Below are positions 14,359-28,100 of a stretch of DNA of 64,000 bases, one piece after another (the stretch's first letter is position 1; each line of letters begins with the position of its first letter). This DNA comes from Puffinus mauretanicus (Eukaryota; Chordata; Aves; Procellariiformes; Procellariidae). The stretch is from positions 434,001 through 498,000 of the forward strand of contig JAJKFH010002891.1 in assembly GCA_023333565.1 (NCBI GenBank), written 5' to 3'. Made by a program: the position numbers and the translations under genes. The notes under the pieces are model-generated. The model was not told the origin of the DNA, searched no databases, and was given only the letters and a program-made list of their open reading frames with translations.

Positions 14359-14780
14359 ATCAAAACTTTCTCATCGTTCAGACCTGCAAAGATATTCATA
14401 GAAGGGCAACCATTTAAAAGCGGTATTCCTTGAGTTACCATCACTAAGATTTTATAGGTATACTATTCAGTATTCATCTCTTCTACAAGAAAAAGTTATA
14501 CTGTCGTTACATTGCAAACCAAAACTGTGGGCTGCAGTTCTCGCAGGAATCCATCTGCCTGACAGTGACACACTAAATCCTCAGTATGATCTCTTTGCCC
14601 GGTCCTCCCTGCATTTCTGTTATTTCTCTGCATTCCTTTATATTTGTATGGTGTTTTTTCTGTTTGATTTTTTTTTTTTATAGGTCCATCTTACCTATAC
14701 TCTTTCTTTTCTGAATTAAGGTGTGGCAATAGCAGCAGGTGACTTCACGTGACTTATGGTTAAGCATTGGGAGGAAGCTT

Positions 14781-14884
14781 GGTTTTTGTTGTTACTTTTG
14801 TTGTTTTCTTGTTTGTTTTGTTTTGTTTTGTTTTGTGGTGTGTGTTGGTGTGTGTTGTTGGTTTATATTTGGTTTGTTTTTTTT
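14781..14884 (+). repeat. G/T-only simple repeat with a (TTTTG)n core
   Basis: About 100 bases almost wholly of T and G. The core is (TTTTG)n at about 14812-14836, followed by TGTGTTGG repeats. The open frame of Leu, Phe and Cys across it is a product of this composition. Confidence 0.9.
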
Positions 14885-16393
14885 TTAAAACCCAAGTATT
14901 TTTCTGGAGGTAATTGTAGTATTTGTAATGATGGGAAACATTTCCTTATGAACCTGTATGTTCTTTATAGTAAATAATGCTACAGTAGAGATGGTTTGAC
15001 TTACAAAAGCTCAAGACTGTTAATGCCTTCCTCTTTAGGCATCTGTTGGCACTTAGCAGCTTTCTCTGGAGGCTGCGCAGTCTGGTTGCATATGCCCCTT
15101 TTTTGATTAAAACTTAAGATTTTTCATTCAGGTGTCAAATTGTCAGCTATAACAGTCTTCAGACAGTATATATTAGACCTTTATCTCTATGTGTGTTTAT
15201 CCATAAAATTTGACTTGTTGATTATTTAAAAGATTTGAAATAACTTCTGCCTTTACTAGTGACATCCACATAGTGGTAATTGAACTAGAATGTTTGTATA
15301 TTTGGAAGTAACCACTCTAAAATATCATTGAGTACCAACTCCGGGTAAGTGCTGCCTTTTCCATTTATGACACTTCTAATGCACGCATTTCTATCTATTC
15401 TATGTAAGTAAAGTTTGATAGTGTTTTTATCAAATACACACTGTTTATGTTATCAGTTTTCCTCTTGCATCTTTCTAAACTTTCCTTTAGAAGGATGTCA
15501 GGTATGGCCTAGAGAAGAAGGAAATATGGCTAGAATACAGCGTGCAATCCTCTGATCCAACAAGATAATCTGTGAAGGGTGATTTTAGTGCATCATGTAT
15601 TGGAGCATCTCAGCACTGTTGTGGGGTTCCTCTCAGTTCTGTTAAAAAAAAAAAAATTTCCTTTGAATATAGGAGCTGAACCTGGTTTCCTTTAGCCATA
15701 TTCCTGCTGTTAATCCTTTGTAGTTTGAATGGCAAATTAAATGAGTGGTCTAGTTAACTTTAAATGTCTGATTATGAACTTCTGTCCTGGCTCTAGGCTG
15801 TCTGTAGCACAGAGGGAATCAGTAGCATAATACGTGTTTTGTTAGGTAAAACAGTAGTGGTAGTAGCACTTAGGTTAGAGGCTACTGTGAGTGTGCTCTA
15901 GTTCACAGAAGAAGGGATGATGTGCTAAGTACTACTAATAAATAATTATTTGTTAGCAGTTTCTCCAAGTACTGTTAACCCGTTTTTCTTAACAGCTTGT
16001 TTTATCTTTTTTCATTAACACTTCCCAAACTTTTATTACTGAACAAAAACAGTGAAACAAAAATGTAGCATAAGACCATTAAGAAAGAATGTGAAAAACA
16101 CTTCTGTATTCCTGTGACTATCCAGTGCTTTGAGAATTTTGATGGAGTACCCATTCATGCTGCCTGTAAGAAAGCAAATCCAGCAGCAAAGTGTGTGAGA
16201 ACATCTGGAGTGCAAGCCAAGTATCTAGGTCAACAAATGATGGTTAAGTTGTTGCTTAAAAATGTTACAAGTTAAGGGTAGTGGTTGAACCTTACTTCTG
16301 TAGGATTATCTTAAAGGCATACTTTTTTGTTGTTGTTCAGTGATTCACCTGAAAAGCTCAATTTTTGGGCATACAATTCAAACTAGCATTTGC

Positions 16394-16427
16394 AATCACT
16401 GTCATTTAAAAATCACTGTCATTTAAA
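16394..16427. repeat. Perfect 17-bp tandem duplication
   Basis: AATCACTGTCATTTAAA occurs twice head to tail with no differences. This indicates a recent or conserved local duplication. Confidence 0.95.
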
Positions 16428-19289
16428 AGGACCTTAATTATATGAAAAAAGGGAGGTTCAAGGAAGCTTCAGTATCCCAATAATTGCCTTTTGGATTTAA
16501 AGCTTTTTAAAAAAAAAATAAAAATCTCTGTAATTGAAGTGGCTCATATAAGAACGGCAGACTCTTAGTAATGGACAGTTCCTCTAGACCACAGCTGCAT
16601 ACTATAATCCACTTCTCAGCATCAGTGTTGACTGGTTCCATTTCATAAATAGTCTTCAGGGTAGAAAATCTTGTATTTATTTCCACACTTAATTTTCATA
16701 ATAATTCAACGCAAATATTTTCCTAGAAATAAGAATGAAAACAGACGAGTCTAAAAACTAAGAAATAGTCATTTTAAAGCAGCAGCCATTATCTTTTATG
16801 TCAATCGTCAGTGTTACTTAGCTGATGTTTAGTAGTCAGAAAAGTGCTTTGTTTCTTAATTCTGCTTTTACTTTTTATGACAGTCAGTAAGTCAAGTGAA
16901 CCAAGAGCTAAAGAAGTGAATGAAGTTGAACAAAATAAACTAAAATTAGTAACATCATTTTCTTGCTGTGAGCAATGTGTAACTGATTCATCATGTGATG
17001 AGAGTAAGGAGACCGATCTCAGTTTTCAGTTTGCAATCTATTTGCTCTATGTGTTAATAATTGGTCTTACTGACCACTTCAACTGTGTTACCTTTCTGTT
17101 CTCGTGTTTTATTTTATTTGGAAATTTTGGGGATGAGGATTTTTTTCAGTGTTGAATGTGGAGTTCTTGCCTGTTTGGGAAATTCCACCTTTTCCTCTCT
17201 GGCTGTATGTCTTGTTTATAAATTGGGAGGTATATAGGAGGAACGAAGTCTTTTTTGGCAGAATATGAAGAATGTGTAATTTGGATGTACTCTAAAGCAA
17301 GATTCTGGTTCTCCATTTGTTCTTGCTACCGCTTAGCCAACCTTTCTGAAAAACAAAGAGTTGGCTCTTTGCTTTAAGCTTTTGACTTAGGCTTCTTCTG
17401 CAGCTCACCTGCCTTTGCTACCCCACTCTTCTATATGGGCCTGTTACCTGTTGACTGCCTCCTTCTACTTGCAGGTGCTTCTGTTTGCTTTCCTGCATCT
17501 TCCCTGTTTCATACTCATTGCTCCTCACACCTTTGCATAGATAGATTGTTAAGGATTTTCTGATGAGAGATGAGAGTTGTGATTTCATGAGCATGTGTGT
17601 TTTCAAATTTGCAAGGTTCTTCTCAGAAGCAGATGAGTTTGAAGTGTCTTTAATGGGTAGGTATCTGTGTGTCAGAACCACACAGAGCTTGAGGGTTGGG
17701 GGTTCTTCTTTTGAAGCATGTTATTCTCTTGTCTACCTGCCATGTTCTGAACCTTGTTGCATAAACTGCATGTTGAGACAAAGACAAAATGTTGATTTTA
17801 AAATGTAAAATATCTCTGCTTTCTACTGAGGGGAAACAGTCATTTCAGGAGCATTCTGTTTTGCACGTAATTGCACGCATTCCTGCCTGTGAGTTTACTT
17901 TTTAATTCAGATGCGGTACAGTAAGTAGAAAGTCAGCTGGCCGATGCTAAAAAGTGCAAAATGGCACCGAAGAAGTCTGTTTAAAGAAGTAATTTGAATG
18001 AGGAAGCAGGACCTGTTTTAGAAGATACAGATAGGTACTTAACTGAGGACCATAACATGAGGGAGAGAGCGCAAAGAGGTGGCATATGGGGAGTCAACCA
18101 GAACTGATGATTTTGTTCAGCAGAGAAAGCCAGCTGTAGTGAAAAGAGCAGTATTTCTGTTGTTTGAGATGAAAGTCTTTGTGAAGATGCAGCTTTGGCA
18201 ACTCTGAACAGTTGAACAGTGTAATCTTCAACTGAGTTTTTGAGGCAGAGACCATTCTTTTGTTATGTGTTTGCCAGTGCCAAACCTATTGGGGTTTTAA
18301 CTTGTTGCCAGAGCTTTTGAGTGCTAATCATAGGCAATATCATTTGTGCAGTTATTGCTCTCAGACTAAGAATCTGAGGCAAGTGGTCTTCAGGAAAAGG
18401 CATGACTGTATAACTGTATGGATAAAGCAGTTAATTACAAGTAGATTTATTTTCAGAGCTATTGTTATATATTACAATTAAACTTGTAATATTAAGGTGT
18501 TTAAATCTACACAGAAACATTTAAATGCAGTCATTAGTAATATCAGCAGGGATGCAAAGAGGTATTAGATTACTAGATGCTAGGAGGTAACGAATGCAGG
18601 TCACCTTGCCATAAGATTCCCAGTGACTATGTAGAAATAAGTTGATCTGTACAGAGAGGCACTTCAGGAGGTATGAAACAAAAGAAGAGTACTTGAACAA
18701 GAAGAAAAAGATATTTGATGGAGTCTTTTTGAAAAAGAACAAAGAATTATTAGAGATGAAGAGAACAGTAATTTCTCCAGAGTTCCTGAAGTAGAAGAAG
18801 AACACAACTATGTCAAATTTGTGTTAAAAGATTTGGCATCTTAATGATGTCACAGAAGTGAAATCTATGATGGGCGATTTATACAAGCTTATCTACCATT
18901 TGTTTTCATTTTCTTAACATCTATGATAGTTTTATATTTCATAATAGTTTTTCTTGGATGTGTGAAAGTAATTTTTTTTGCCTAGCCCAAAGCTGGGTAA
19001 TTTGGCAGTGTTAGCTCTGGTCTTTCCATATTTGCTGAGAAAGGAATGCCTTTTTGTGCAACTATTTTCAATCTTCTCACTGTAATGCTCTTTCTTCTCT
19101 CATGTTAAATTTCAGGCAGACTAAGTTGCTGCTTGTCTGGAGGAACACTTAGGTGACAAATTTTAGAGTAATCAATATGCTTCTTCAATGTTTTTGGAGG
19201 TATTAAGATGCATTGAATAGCAATAGTTACAAATCCAAAGCCTCAGATAAAAGTAAACCAATTTTTCACCTCAGTAGCAATAAAATGCC

Positions 19290-19308
19290 TTTTTTTTTTT
19301 TTTTTTTT
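19290..19308 (+). repeat. T19 homopolymer
   Basis: An uninterrupted T run. No gene-like sequence abuts it on the minus strand. Confidence 0.9.
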
Positions 19309-21619
19309 GCTTTTACTTCCCTCCTTTCTGCATCCCTCTTTCTTCCTCACACAGTCAACGGGGTGAGAAACTCTTAATGACTTTACCTGCATCCCCGAGA
19401 AGGTTCTATGGTAGAAATAATTACAGCTGGGAAAATCTGTTTTATTCCATTCAGAGGTTTGTTTGTTTGTTTTTAAAGCAGAGTAGTTTATGAGTTTATG
19501 TAATAAATGCCATGAGATGGCTTATGGGTGGTCTTGCTCATAGGGCAGAAAAAGATTCAGGAAGACAAATGTCCTGTCGAGCCACCCATTAGCCACACAA
19601 GAACGATCAAGATAGAGAGGTTTGGACCTCAAGAGCTACTTCAGCACCATTTTGAAAGGGTTTGGGTTGTGGTTTTTTGTTTGTTTGTTTTTTAAATTAA
19701 TCATATGCTGGGCACTCTGACTCATTTCAGAGCACATTTGCAATTATGTTAACTAGGGTAAAAATTAGGTGATCAGTCCTTAGTCCTTCAGCTTTAAGGC
19801 AGTATCTGTGTTAGCATCTGGTTTTGGAAAGAACAAAAGCATGTCGTTCAGAGATTTGCATCTTCCTGCAAGGTTTCCGTTAGAAGGAAACATTAACTGA
19901 AAGACTATTACTTTAATAAGTAAAAGAATTTTTGACTGCTGGTTTTCTATAAATATTTATAAGTGAGTACACTTATCTTGAAATTTGGTTTGTTTGTGCA
20001 TTGCTCGAATTGAGAGATAATTGACTTTCGAAGATAGCTTTTAAGGATGTTACAGAAATAATTTTCACATTTTATGAATTACTGGGGACAGAGGAGAGCA
20101 CTTCTCTGTTCACCTGCGTAGATTCTCAGTGGCCAAATTATCATGCATATGCTATATACTAATTTCACACCTAATCTGAAGCAGGAAGAATCTGAACAGT
20201 CTTTTGCACTCTGAAAAACACATCTGTATCATGACGGGAGTTTGGGGGAATGATCAGAAATGATCAAAACAAAAGAGGGAAATATCTATGGTTTCAGAGC
20301 AATTTTAGCAGAGTGAAGACATTTGAATTGGTGGTACCACAATTTTTCTGTGTTCAGGGTCTATTCTGGTTTATTATCCTGTTCTATTTTACACTTGTAA
20401 GTTCATTGGCATTGAGTTTAAGATTAAATGAGCCTATTTATGAGTACATAAATATGGTCAGCAATTTCATTTTAAGTGTCCTTTGACTTTTTTTTTTTCT
20501 TTGGTATATGGCAATACACAAGTTTATACATTTGGAGTTTATGATAATACATCATTAATATATATCACCATGTTTTAAAATTAAACACTTGTCATTGCCT
20601 CTGTACCTTTCTTGACTATTACACACTGTTAATATTGTGGGAATTCTTTCTGTAATATACCACTAATATCACTTAAACATTTCTGCAGCAATGACAGGTT
20701 TTAAGTTGTTCTTATCATAAATGCTTTGGACTTTCTAAAATGCATGAGACAGAAATATGACAAAAATGTGTTATGTTCCATTTTTGGAAAAATGAGCAAG
20801 TTCTTCTCATCAATGCTCTCTTCTCATCAGAAGAAATACGTGTAATTCTGGTAAGCTTTGTCTTAATTGCAGTCATGCAAGTAGTAACATTATGATAGGT
20901 CTGTGAACAAAAGGATTTTCTTCTCCTCTCTCAGTACTATTCATGCATTTAATATCAACAAAGGTTTCTATCTGTTTTGGTGTTATATGCACAATGAATT
21001 TTTTAAAAAACAGACAGACCTGTAAGGAGAAGTGCATTTTATGCATAGGTTATGATCTGAACCATCTGAAGTGGTTCTGTAAGGACCCTGGGAGGGTGCT
21101 TTGTTCTGTAACATCCCTGTCAATTTGTGATGGCCAACTGGGATGACCCGACAGTGAGAATAAAAAATTAGAAAGCAGTGGAATCATCAGGGCAAAGGGG
21201 TACAATGCAAAATGCCTGTCTTTCCCCGCTTCCTCCCCTGTTTTTACAGATATTTTTATTTTACTGAACTATAATACAGGCGTTTGGTTTGTTTAATTCC
21301 TTCTGGTTTATTCCATTGATATCTAAATGTCAAAAACACTAAGGTCACAGAACCTATCAGGATAGTAGGCAGGTTTAAAAACCAACACCATTACGTGTAG
21401 GCTGTGCATGCCTCTGTACTGTACCAAGTATGTTTTTGGTTTATGGTAAAATCATGATGCAACTTAATTAAAGAAAACTATGTTATTATCTTGCTTAAAG
21501 CAACATAAGTTTTTAGACAGCAAATCAAATGATGATAAAATATAATGTCTTTGGGGTTTTTTTAATGTAATTCTTCTAGTTGTGAAAAGCAAAGTGATGT
21601 GTTGGGGTTATTGCTGCTG

Positions 21620-21682
21620 CATACTTTGTAATGTACAATGGAAAAAGATCCATATTTTTCAGTGTTCATTGTACAAAGTATG
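21620..21682. repeat. 63-nt stem-loop
   Basis: The right arm CATTGTACAAAGTATG (21667-21682) is complementary to the left arm CATACTTTGT...ACAATG (21620-21640), which carries five extra bases. Inside, GAAAAA (21641-21646) faces TTTTTC (21655-21660). The result is a bulged hairpin with a short loop, of pre-miRNA-like size but AT-rich. No function is claimed. Confidence 0.65.
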
Positions 21683-23252
21683 TCAGAAGTTTTAAAATCA
21701 AATATTTGAATAATGGTTATGGCTTAAGATGAACATGTTACTCATGATTATATAGAGCTGTGCTAAATACTGAGGAACCAGAAAGAGCAGATAGCCTTAA
21801 AACGTAACTTTTTTATTAATTGTTGTCTTTCCTTGTGATGATTGCTAACAGTGTATGTAAGTTGCTGGTCAGACAGGGTTTTTTTAGGAGTGTAATTTGC
21901 CCTGTAGTTGGCTAAGGTTTTATTGTGTCCACAAATTATCACTTTTTTAATTTATTCATGAGAGTGTGGATTGATTATAGGAATGCAATTCTCTCACTGC
22001 AAGTGTGATGTCTTCAGAAAATTTTACATTTATCGCAGATCTGTTACACTTTTGCTCTGTGTGTGGGTTGTCTGTGGTCTGGAGTTGTTTTTGGTTTTTT
22101 TCTTAGAACAGAGTCTGAAGCTTCTGGTCCAGGATGTTAGGGCTATAGTCCTAATCCATTATAAATAAATATTACTAATGACTTACGAACTCGTTCATAA
22201 AATTTCTTGCTCACACCATGTGCAAAATTTAATGCAGAAGTGGAAATTTTTGCTTCTTTGTAAGATCATTTAGATTTTACAAACTGAAAAAGGAATTTTG
22301 CACTTCCTTAGCCTCTATTAAGCTTTGACATTAGTAATGCAGTATTTATCTCAAGATAATCAGGTCAGCTTTTTATAAGGCAGGCAAAAATTACCAAGAA
22401 AAATTGCACATAGCATTCTGGAAACAAAAAAGGTAGATAGACAATGGTTTTGCAATTAAAAAAAGATGTTACCAGCTGTTTTATAGATTGGTCACTGAAG
22501 CTCTAATGTGGGATAATTAACTCTACGTTACAAAAGGTAAATTATGCTTTCATTCTTTGGGTACTGCTAATGAAAGGCCCATTAGGAAAATGTAGAATGA
22601 ACTGTAGGATCAATTTTTTAAGTCTGTCTGGTGCTGTTTACTTTAGCTACCACATTACCTTATGCCACAGGGAGTATAAGGAAGCAAATAACAATTCTTT
22701 ATTCAGACACACATAAACACAAATGTGCAGCACATGCAATTTGAGTCTACCTCCAGAGCATTAATGGTTTCTTAGTGTCTGCTGAGGAAATCTATAGATT
22801 TCTGGTCAAATTGTAGTAAATTTTGGCATGTCCAGGTCTTCTAATAGTATACTTGGACACCTCCCCCAGCAGGAAAATATAGCTTAATTTACGGAATGTC
22901 TTAACTGGTTTATTCCTGATTACAAAAGAAGTTTGTAGAAGGCAAAGGAACTTAACTGAGATTTAGTGCCCAAATCGCAGGACGATCGCTAGACAGTCAA
23001 ACTAGGAAGGGAGACTGCATAAAGAAAGAGGAGGGTAAAAATACTCTGGGCCTAGCCTGACCTCCCAGATTAAAAATAAAAGAAAAATAAAAAAAGGCCA
23101 AGGCTGTATGCTTTGGAGTTCATTGAGAAGACCGTTTTAAGCTTTTATGTCATATTGGCTTTTCATGCATATGGTTTCCTGGTCTGAACTGAATGGGTGC
23201 TGATGACATAAGCTACCTCTGAATTACTGATTTATATGGATGGTTTTACTTA

Positions 23253-23526
23253 GAATCATAGAATCATTAAGGTTGGAAAAGACCTCTCAGACCATCGAGC
23301 CCAACCATCAACCCACCACCACCATGCCCACTACATCATGTCCCTAAGCACCTCATCTACACGTCTTTTAAATACTTCCAGGGATGGTGACTCAACCACT
23401 TCCCTGGGCAGCCTGTTCCAAGGCTTGACCACTCTCTCAGTAAAGAAATTTCTCCTAATGTCCAGTCTAAACCTCCCGTGGTGCAACTTGAGGCCATTTC
23501 CTCTTGTCCTGAAACTTGTGACAGAT
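23253..23526 (-). mobile_element. CR1 LINE 3' end, longest copy in the window
   Basis: About 270 bp in antisense orientation. It begins with GAATCATAGAATCATTAAGG, the reverse of the CR1 octamer tail, followed by GTTGGAAAAGACCTCTCAGA. It continues through the typical CR1 3' UTR blocks CAGGGATGGTGACTCAACCA and GGGCAGCCTGTTCCAAGG and a TTTCTCCTAATGTCCAGTCT block. It fades after about 23526. It is 5'-truncated and has no reverse transcriptase sequence. The open frame reading [10 protein letters not shown] in this stretch is a repeat artefact, not a gene. Confidence 0.95.
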
Positions 23527-24229
23527 CCAGTGCTTTTATCTATTGTGAAAGCTCCCTGAGAAATTACTCATAATTCAGATATAAATTGAAAGAAAAAATA
23601 ATGCAGTAGAGTTCTGTGAGATACAATAAAGCTTGAAGTTTCTAAAAGGAACCATGTAAGCTATATAGTAACAGCTACTTTTAAACATGAAATCTATGAC
23701 AGATAATTAGAGATAGCTGGATGACAATTACACTAAGCAAAATAAAATATTGGAAGCAAGTTTATAAAAATCAACACTTTCATAAAGTTTTTACTACAGA
23801 GCTCCTCTATTAGTTGCCAAAATGAACATGGTTATCATTAGAACAGTCTTGTTTCTCCTTCCAGTGATTGTCTGTATACGTGTTTTGCTGTGGATATGCA
23901 TGTGTTTCAGGCTCCCACATTTCAAGATATTTTTAGTAGTTTAAATGTGAAATGGATCTTTTGTTGTGCCTTTGTTGTTCTCAAGTGTCTGCTGTCTGAG
24001 TTATAGGCAAGGTAAATTTTTTACTATATTCAGCTGGACCACAAGGGAATCCTTGCTTTAATTAGTAAATTGCTTTTCAGTTATGTTTTTCCATAAACTA
24101 ATCATGGTTGAGTTTGCATTGCACTGTGGTGCTTATCCACTGTGTCAAGTTTCTGTTAGGAAACCAGCTCACCAGCTGTGAAGGAAGGAAACCAGCCAGT
24201 GGGTAGTGCTTTCTTAAATCCAGAGCTGC

Positions 24230-25190
24230 TTATTCAGTGCTGAAATACCAGGCTATGAACTGATGGACAGAAAGTTTCAGATTCTTCAGCATGCATCTCC
24301 TGGTACTGGAAACTCTGTGAAGCCTCTTGGCCACAGCTGCATCACCAGCGTGCAAGCCATCACGTATCTCAGGAGAGATGCTCTTGCTCCCTCACTTGTG
24401 TGCCATGAAGCAGCCAATAGCACTGAGCAGACCTGCCTCGCGAGCAGTCGTTTGTGCAACAAGAGTCAAGTTACCACTGCTGTCACTGAGGATTTTAGCC
24501 CATATGGCTCTGGACTCCCTGATGGGTTTCCATTTTAATATGAAGAGTCTTTGCACTGTCTTCAAATGTTGTGTAAGCACTTCTTTCTTCAACAGCATTA
24601 TCCAACAGTTAGGGCAACTGCCTTGCTTCTTTATACATTTTGAGATGGCTGTTCCTGAGCCAGCACTTTGGCTACAGTAGCTCTATCCACTGTTGTATGG
24701 TCTCAGTAAGTGCCAACAAGCCCCGCCTTAGTTCGCTCTCCTTTTACGCTAGACTGCCCCACAGGCCATCCCAAAATCTCCACCCACCTAAAGAAAATGG
24801 AAAGCATGTCTGAAGCTACAGCCAGTCCATGGATGTGAAATCTTGCTCAAATCATCTGCTTTTCCCTCAGGTGAAGAAGGATTGCAGGGCCTTTTCAAAG
24901 AGATGCTTGTTCATCTCAGTGCAGAAATTCAGGAAAAAAAAATTTAAAGTAGTGATTGAGTCATGCTTCTGAGACATCAGACAAATCTTAGCGTTAAGTT
25001 ATTACTGCTTTGAGGCCCCCACTGTGCAGGAGTGGTGCATGAACAATGAGTCAAAGGAAAAGAGCAGTCTGCTTTCTTTAGAGACCTGAAATCTTTGAAG
25101 TATGATGCCCACATGCCCTCTGTGCCCTCTTTCTTGGCATACAGCATACCTCATTCTGAAAGTTGAAAGGACACCAACCCTTCATGCTGC
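24230..25190 (-). pseudogene. Possible decayed retrocopy or ancient coding remnant, parent unknown
   Basis: This patch is richer in G+C than its surroundings. Its minus strand reads like protein over about 85 codons without a stop (about 24641 down to 24392), including KKQGSCPNCW, HLKTVQRLF and AKILSDSSGNLTLVAQ. One stop follows HK at 24392, after which another 40 or more codons stay open. Further upstream the same frame is broken by several stops, among them TAG, TAA and TGA. I do not recognise the parent. No poly-A tail or target duplication was found. The plus strand is also open over part of the patch (24327-24680), which weakens the case. Confidence 0.25.
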
Positions 25191-28100
25191 TGGTATAAAA
25201 CACATCGAAGTTTTTATGTGCTAGTGAACAGCTGCAAACCCAAGTAGAAAAGCATACCTCTCCTTTAAGGTAAATATTTCTCCATTTCTGCTTCCGGTCA
25301 TTCTGCTAAGCTGTACTGTAAGGTGGGGCAAGTCTTAGTTTCTCTATACAAAATAGCCATAAAATAGATCTCTAATATTATTTAGGACTTGGCTGAGGTT
25401 CATATGCTTGGATTAAAGGTTGCAAATTCTGCAGGGTTCTGTAGGGGGTTGGTTCAAATGCTGCAAGTTCAGAGCAGCATGTCTGAGCAACTGTTGCTCT
25501 CTTGCAATAGCAGGTATCAGATCAAATGATTGAATCAGCATACCCTATTCAGTATAAATAGAAATGTCATTTGTAGTAGAATATTATCATAGGATTAATG
25601 TCTCTTGCTTTGCAAATAAATGGCTTAGCTGTGCCTTGGCATTTAATAGCAGCAGGAGACCATTATCCTCTAACAATGTGCTCTTTCACTGACATTATCT
25701 CTTAAGTAACATAGTATTACAAAAAGAAATGATCTAGCCATAAGTGTTTCCTCTACACAAAAAACAAAATGTTAGTTCATGCAGCTAATTTCTGTTGATC
25801 TTCTGCATGTGTTGGCCTTTTTTTTTTGGACTTCAGTCTTGGTAACAGCCAGGCTTTTAGTGGAGGTGTCATTCCTCACTACATAAGGTCCTGGATTCAG
25901 AAGCCACAATTTGAGTTTTTTTATTTCCTGCACTTGCCTCATTGCCATTTTCCTTCCCAAAGCCTGAATTTGCAAATATGTGGTTTGCTTTTGTGAAACT
26001 AATATTGTTAATGCCCATCTGGGCAAAATATGAAAGTATCCTTAGCTAGTTGATGATAACTTTGCTTGGCATAAGAAAATTACATCTTTAAGGAACATAC
26101 ATGCAGAACATCAGATGTTCAGTCTGCAATACAGCCACTAAAATCCGTATGGGAAAGGCTGGAAGCAGTCTACCAAAGGGAGATACCAAAGTGATTTCTG
26201 AAAGCTTAGTTATGTCCACGTTTAAACTTGTTGTTCATGTATAATGATGGCACCTGTTGCTTTCAAAGTGGTCTTTTACTAAGTTTTATGTTTGATATAT
26301 GGTTCTTTTTAATAAGACACATAACAGGATTTTTTTTTTTTATAAGGTGTTTTAACTGAAATTTTGAAACTTGCAGTTAAGTTGCTTCAGATTATTGCTA
26401 GACTCCAGACTTTCTGTTCTATGCTGTAGTCTGGACATTTTCTAAATTTTCTCATACTGATTTTACATATATTTTACATATATGTAACAGCATATTGTAA
26501 GCTGGGTGTGGATAACCTGTTCAATTAATTAGGGTAAGATGTAGTCATTGAAATCCAATCTTATGGGAAGAAAGAAAAAAGAACAAAAGATTATGGAGGC
26601 AAATAGATCATTGCAAGAACAAATAAAAATCAAAATGTGAGCAACTAATTAAAATGAATATGTAGAAACACGCAAACATCAGTGTGTGTGGATGTGTATT
26701 AATTGCTTAATATCCTTGAACCCCTCTAGATAGAAAAATAAACTGAGTCATGGTTTGATTTCCCTAGATATTAAAAACCATCCGTTAGAGCTGCTTTGTC
26801 ACAAGAAAATTTCAGCAGCTTTGATTTGACATATGTGCTTCACTTAAATACTTTCAATGCATAATAATGTTACTCTTGATCTAGAACGATAGATAGAAAA
26901 TCCTGTCTTGCAGAACCAGAAATTCATAAAATTAGGATGCTTTCACAGACAAGTAATTTGTTAGACATGTATATCTAGAGGTTTCTGTTACACATTTGAA
27001 AAGGCTTTCTCGCTCTAAGTGTATAAAAAATTGTGCACTTCCTATTGTATTCTTTTCAACTTACTGAACCCTTGAGTCTACCTATTGTGAAACTGTGGTG
27101 CATTATAGTATATAGGCTATGCTGTTGCTGTTATCTTTGATATGAAATGCCCATTGCTTTCATTAAACAAAAAAGACTGAAGTATTACTGTACACTAATA
27201 CAGACCATCACAGAAAAGAGGGGAGGACTTTTCAGGGTTTTCCTTAGGGTTGTTACTGTTAGAGGTTTTCACAGAGGTTAGGGCCTTGTATATTCATAAG
27301 ATTATTGTATGCAACATAGAGGCAGAGTAAAAGATTGGAAAAATTTTTAAACAGCTGAGAGGTGAACCTGACTGCTGTAATTAGCATATTGGATTAGGTG
27401 TGCAGTAATGTGGAACAAGACCAGAATCAAAGCTCCTCTGCTCAGATAAACCCTCTGCCTGTTTGGCTGCAGAATCTTGTACATTTCTATAAGAGATCTT
27501 AAAATATCTGTAGTAAAACTAGCAATGCTGGGTCTCTGATGGCCACATTAACAAGTAAACAGATGGACACTTTATAAATACTTAAGCTAAGAATAATCCT
27601 GTATTCTATAACCCTGTCTGGAAGACAGATAAGTGAATTGGAGAAATCCAAGGGAATCAAAGTCAACATACCTTTTTTGTTTGAAATGCCAGATGAGATT
27701 AATTCTCAAAACGTTGTCAAGGGCTATGGAATAAACACTAGCTACCTTTATGGGAAGGAAGAATGGTACATTTAGATATTATGAGAATATAAACTGAAAG
27801 GCTGCATTAACCCCCAAAAATAGGTCTACCATGCTCAGATTGACTAGATGGACACGAAGGAAATAATATCAGTGTTTCAAGACATTGCATGAAGATGGAG
27901 AACAAGTATCTAAGAACAAGTCAAAAGTAAAAAATATTTGTCATCTCTTTTTGTCAAGCATTTTTCCTAGGTGTGAAGCTATCAGTTCTTTCAGTGCTCA
28001 GTTTTTTTTTGTATCAATGAATATATTGCCAGTACTGGGGGATTTAAGTAGGTATATTTTTCTACAGTTAACACTGTTTGATGTAAAAGGATGCAAAAGA

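Larger units (their letters stand above)
14359..23252 (+). other. Upstream intron between the first two CR1 copies
   Basis: AT-rich unique sequence with the G/T repeat at 14.8 kb, the 17-bp duplication at 16.4 kb, T19 at 19.3 kb and the hairpin at 21.6 kb. I see no exon, RNA gene or promoter. Confidence 0.7.

Noticed and set aside
23338..23559. Open frame reading [10 protein letters not shown]
   Set aside because: It lies largely inside the antisense CR1 3' end, a known non-coding repeat region.
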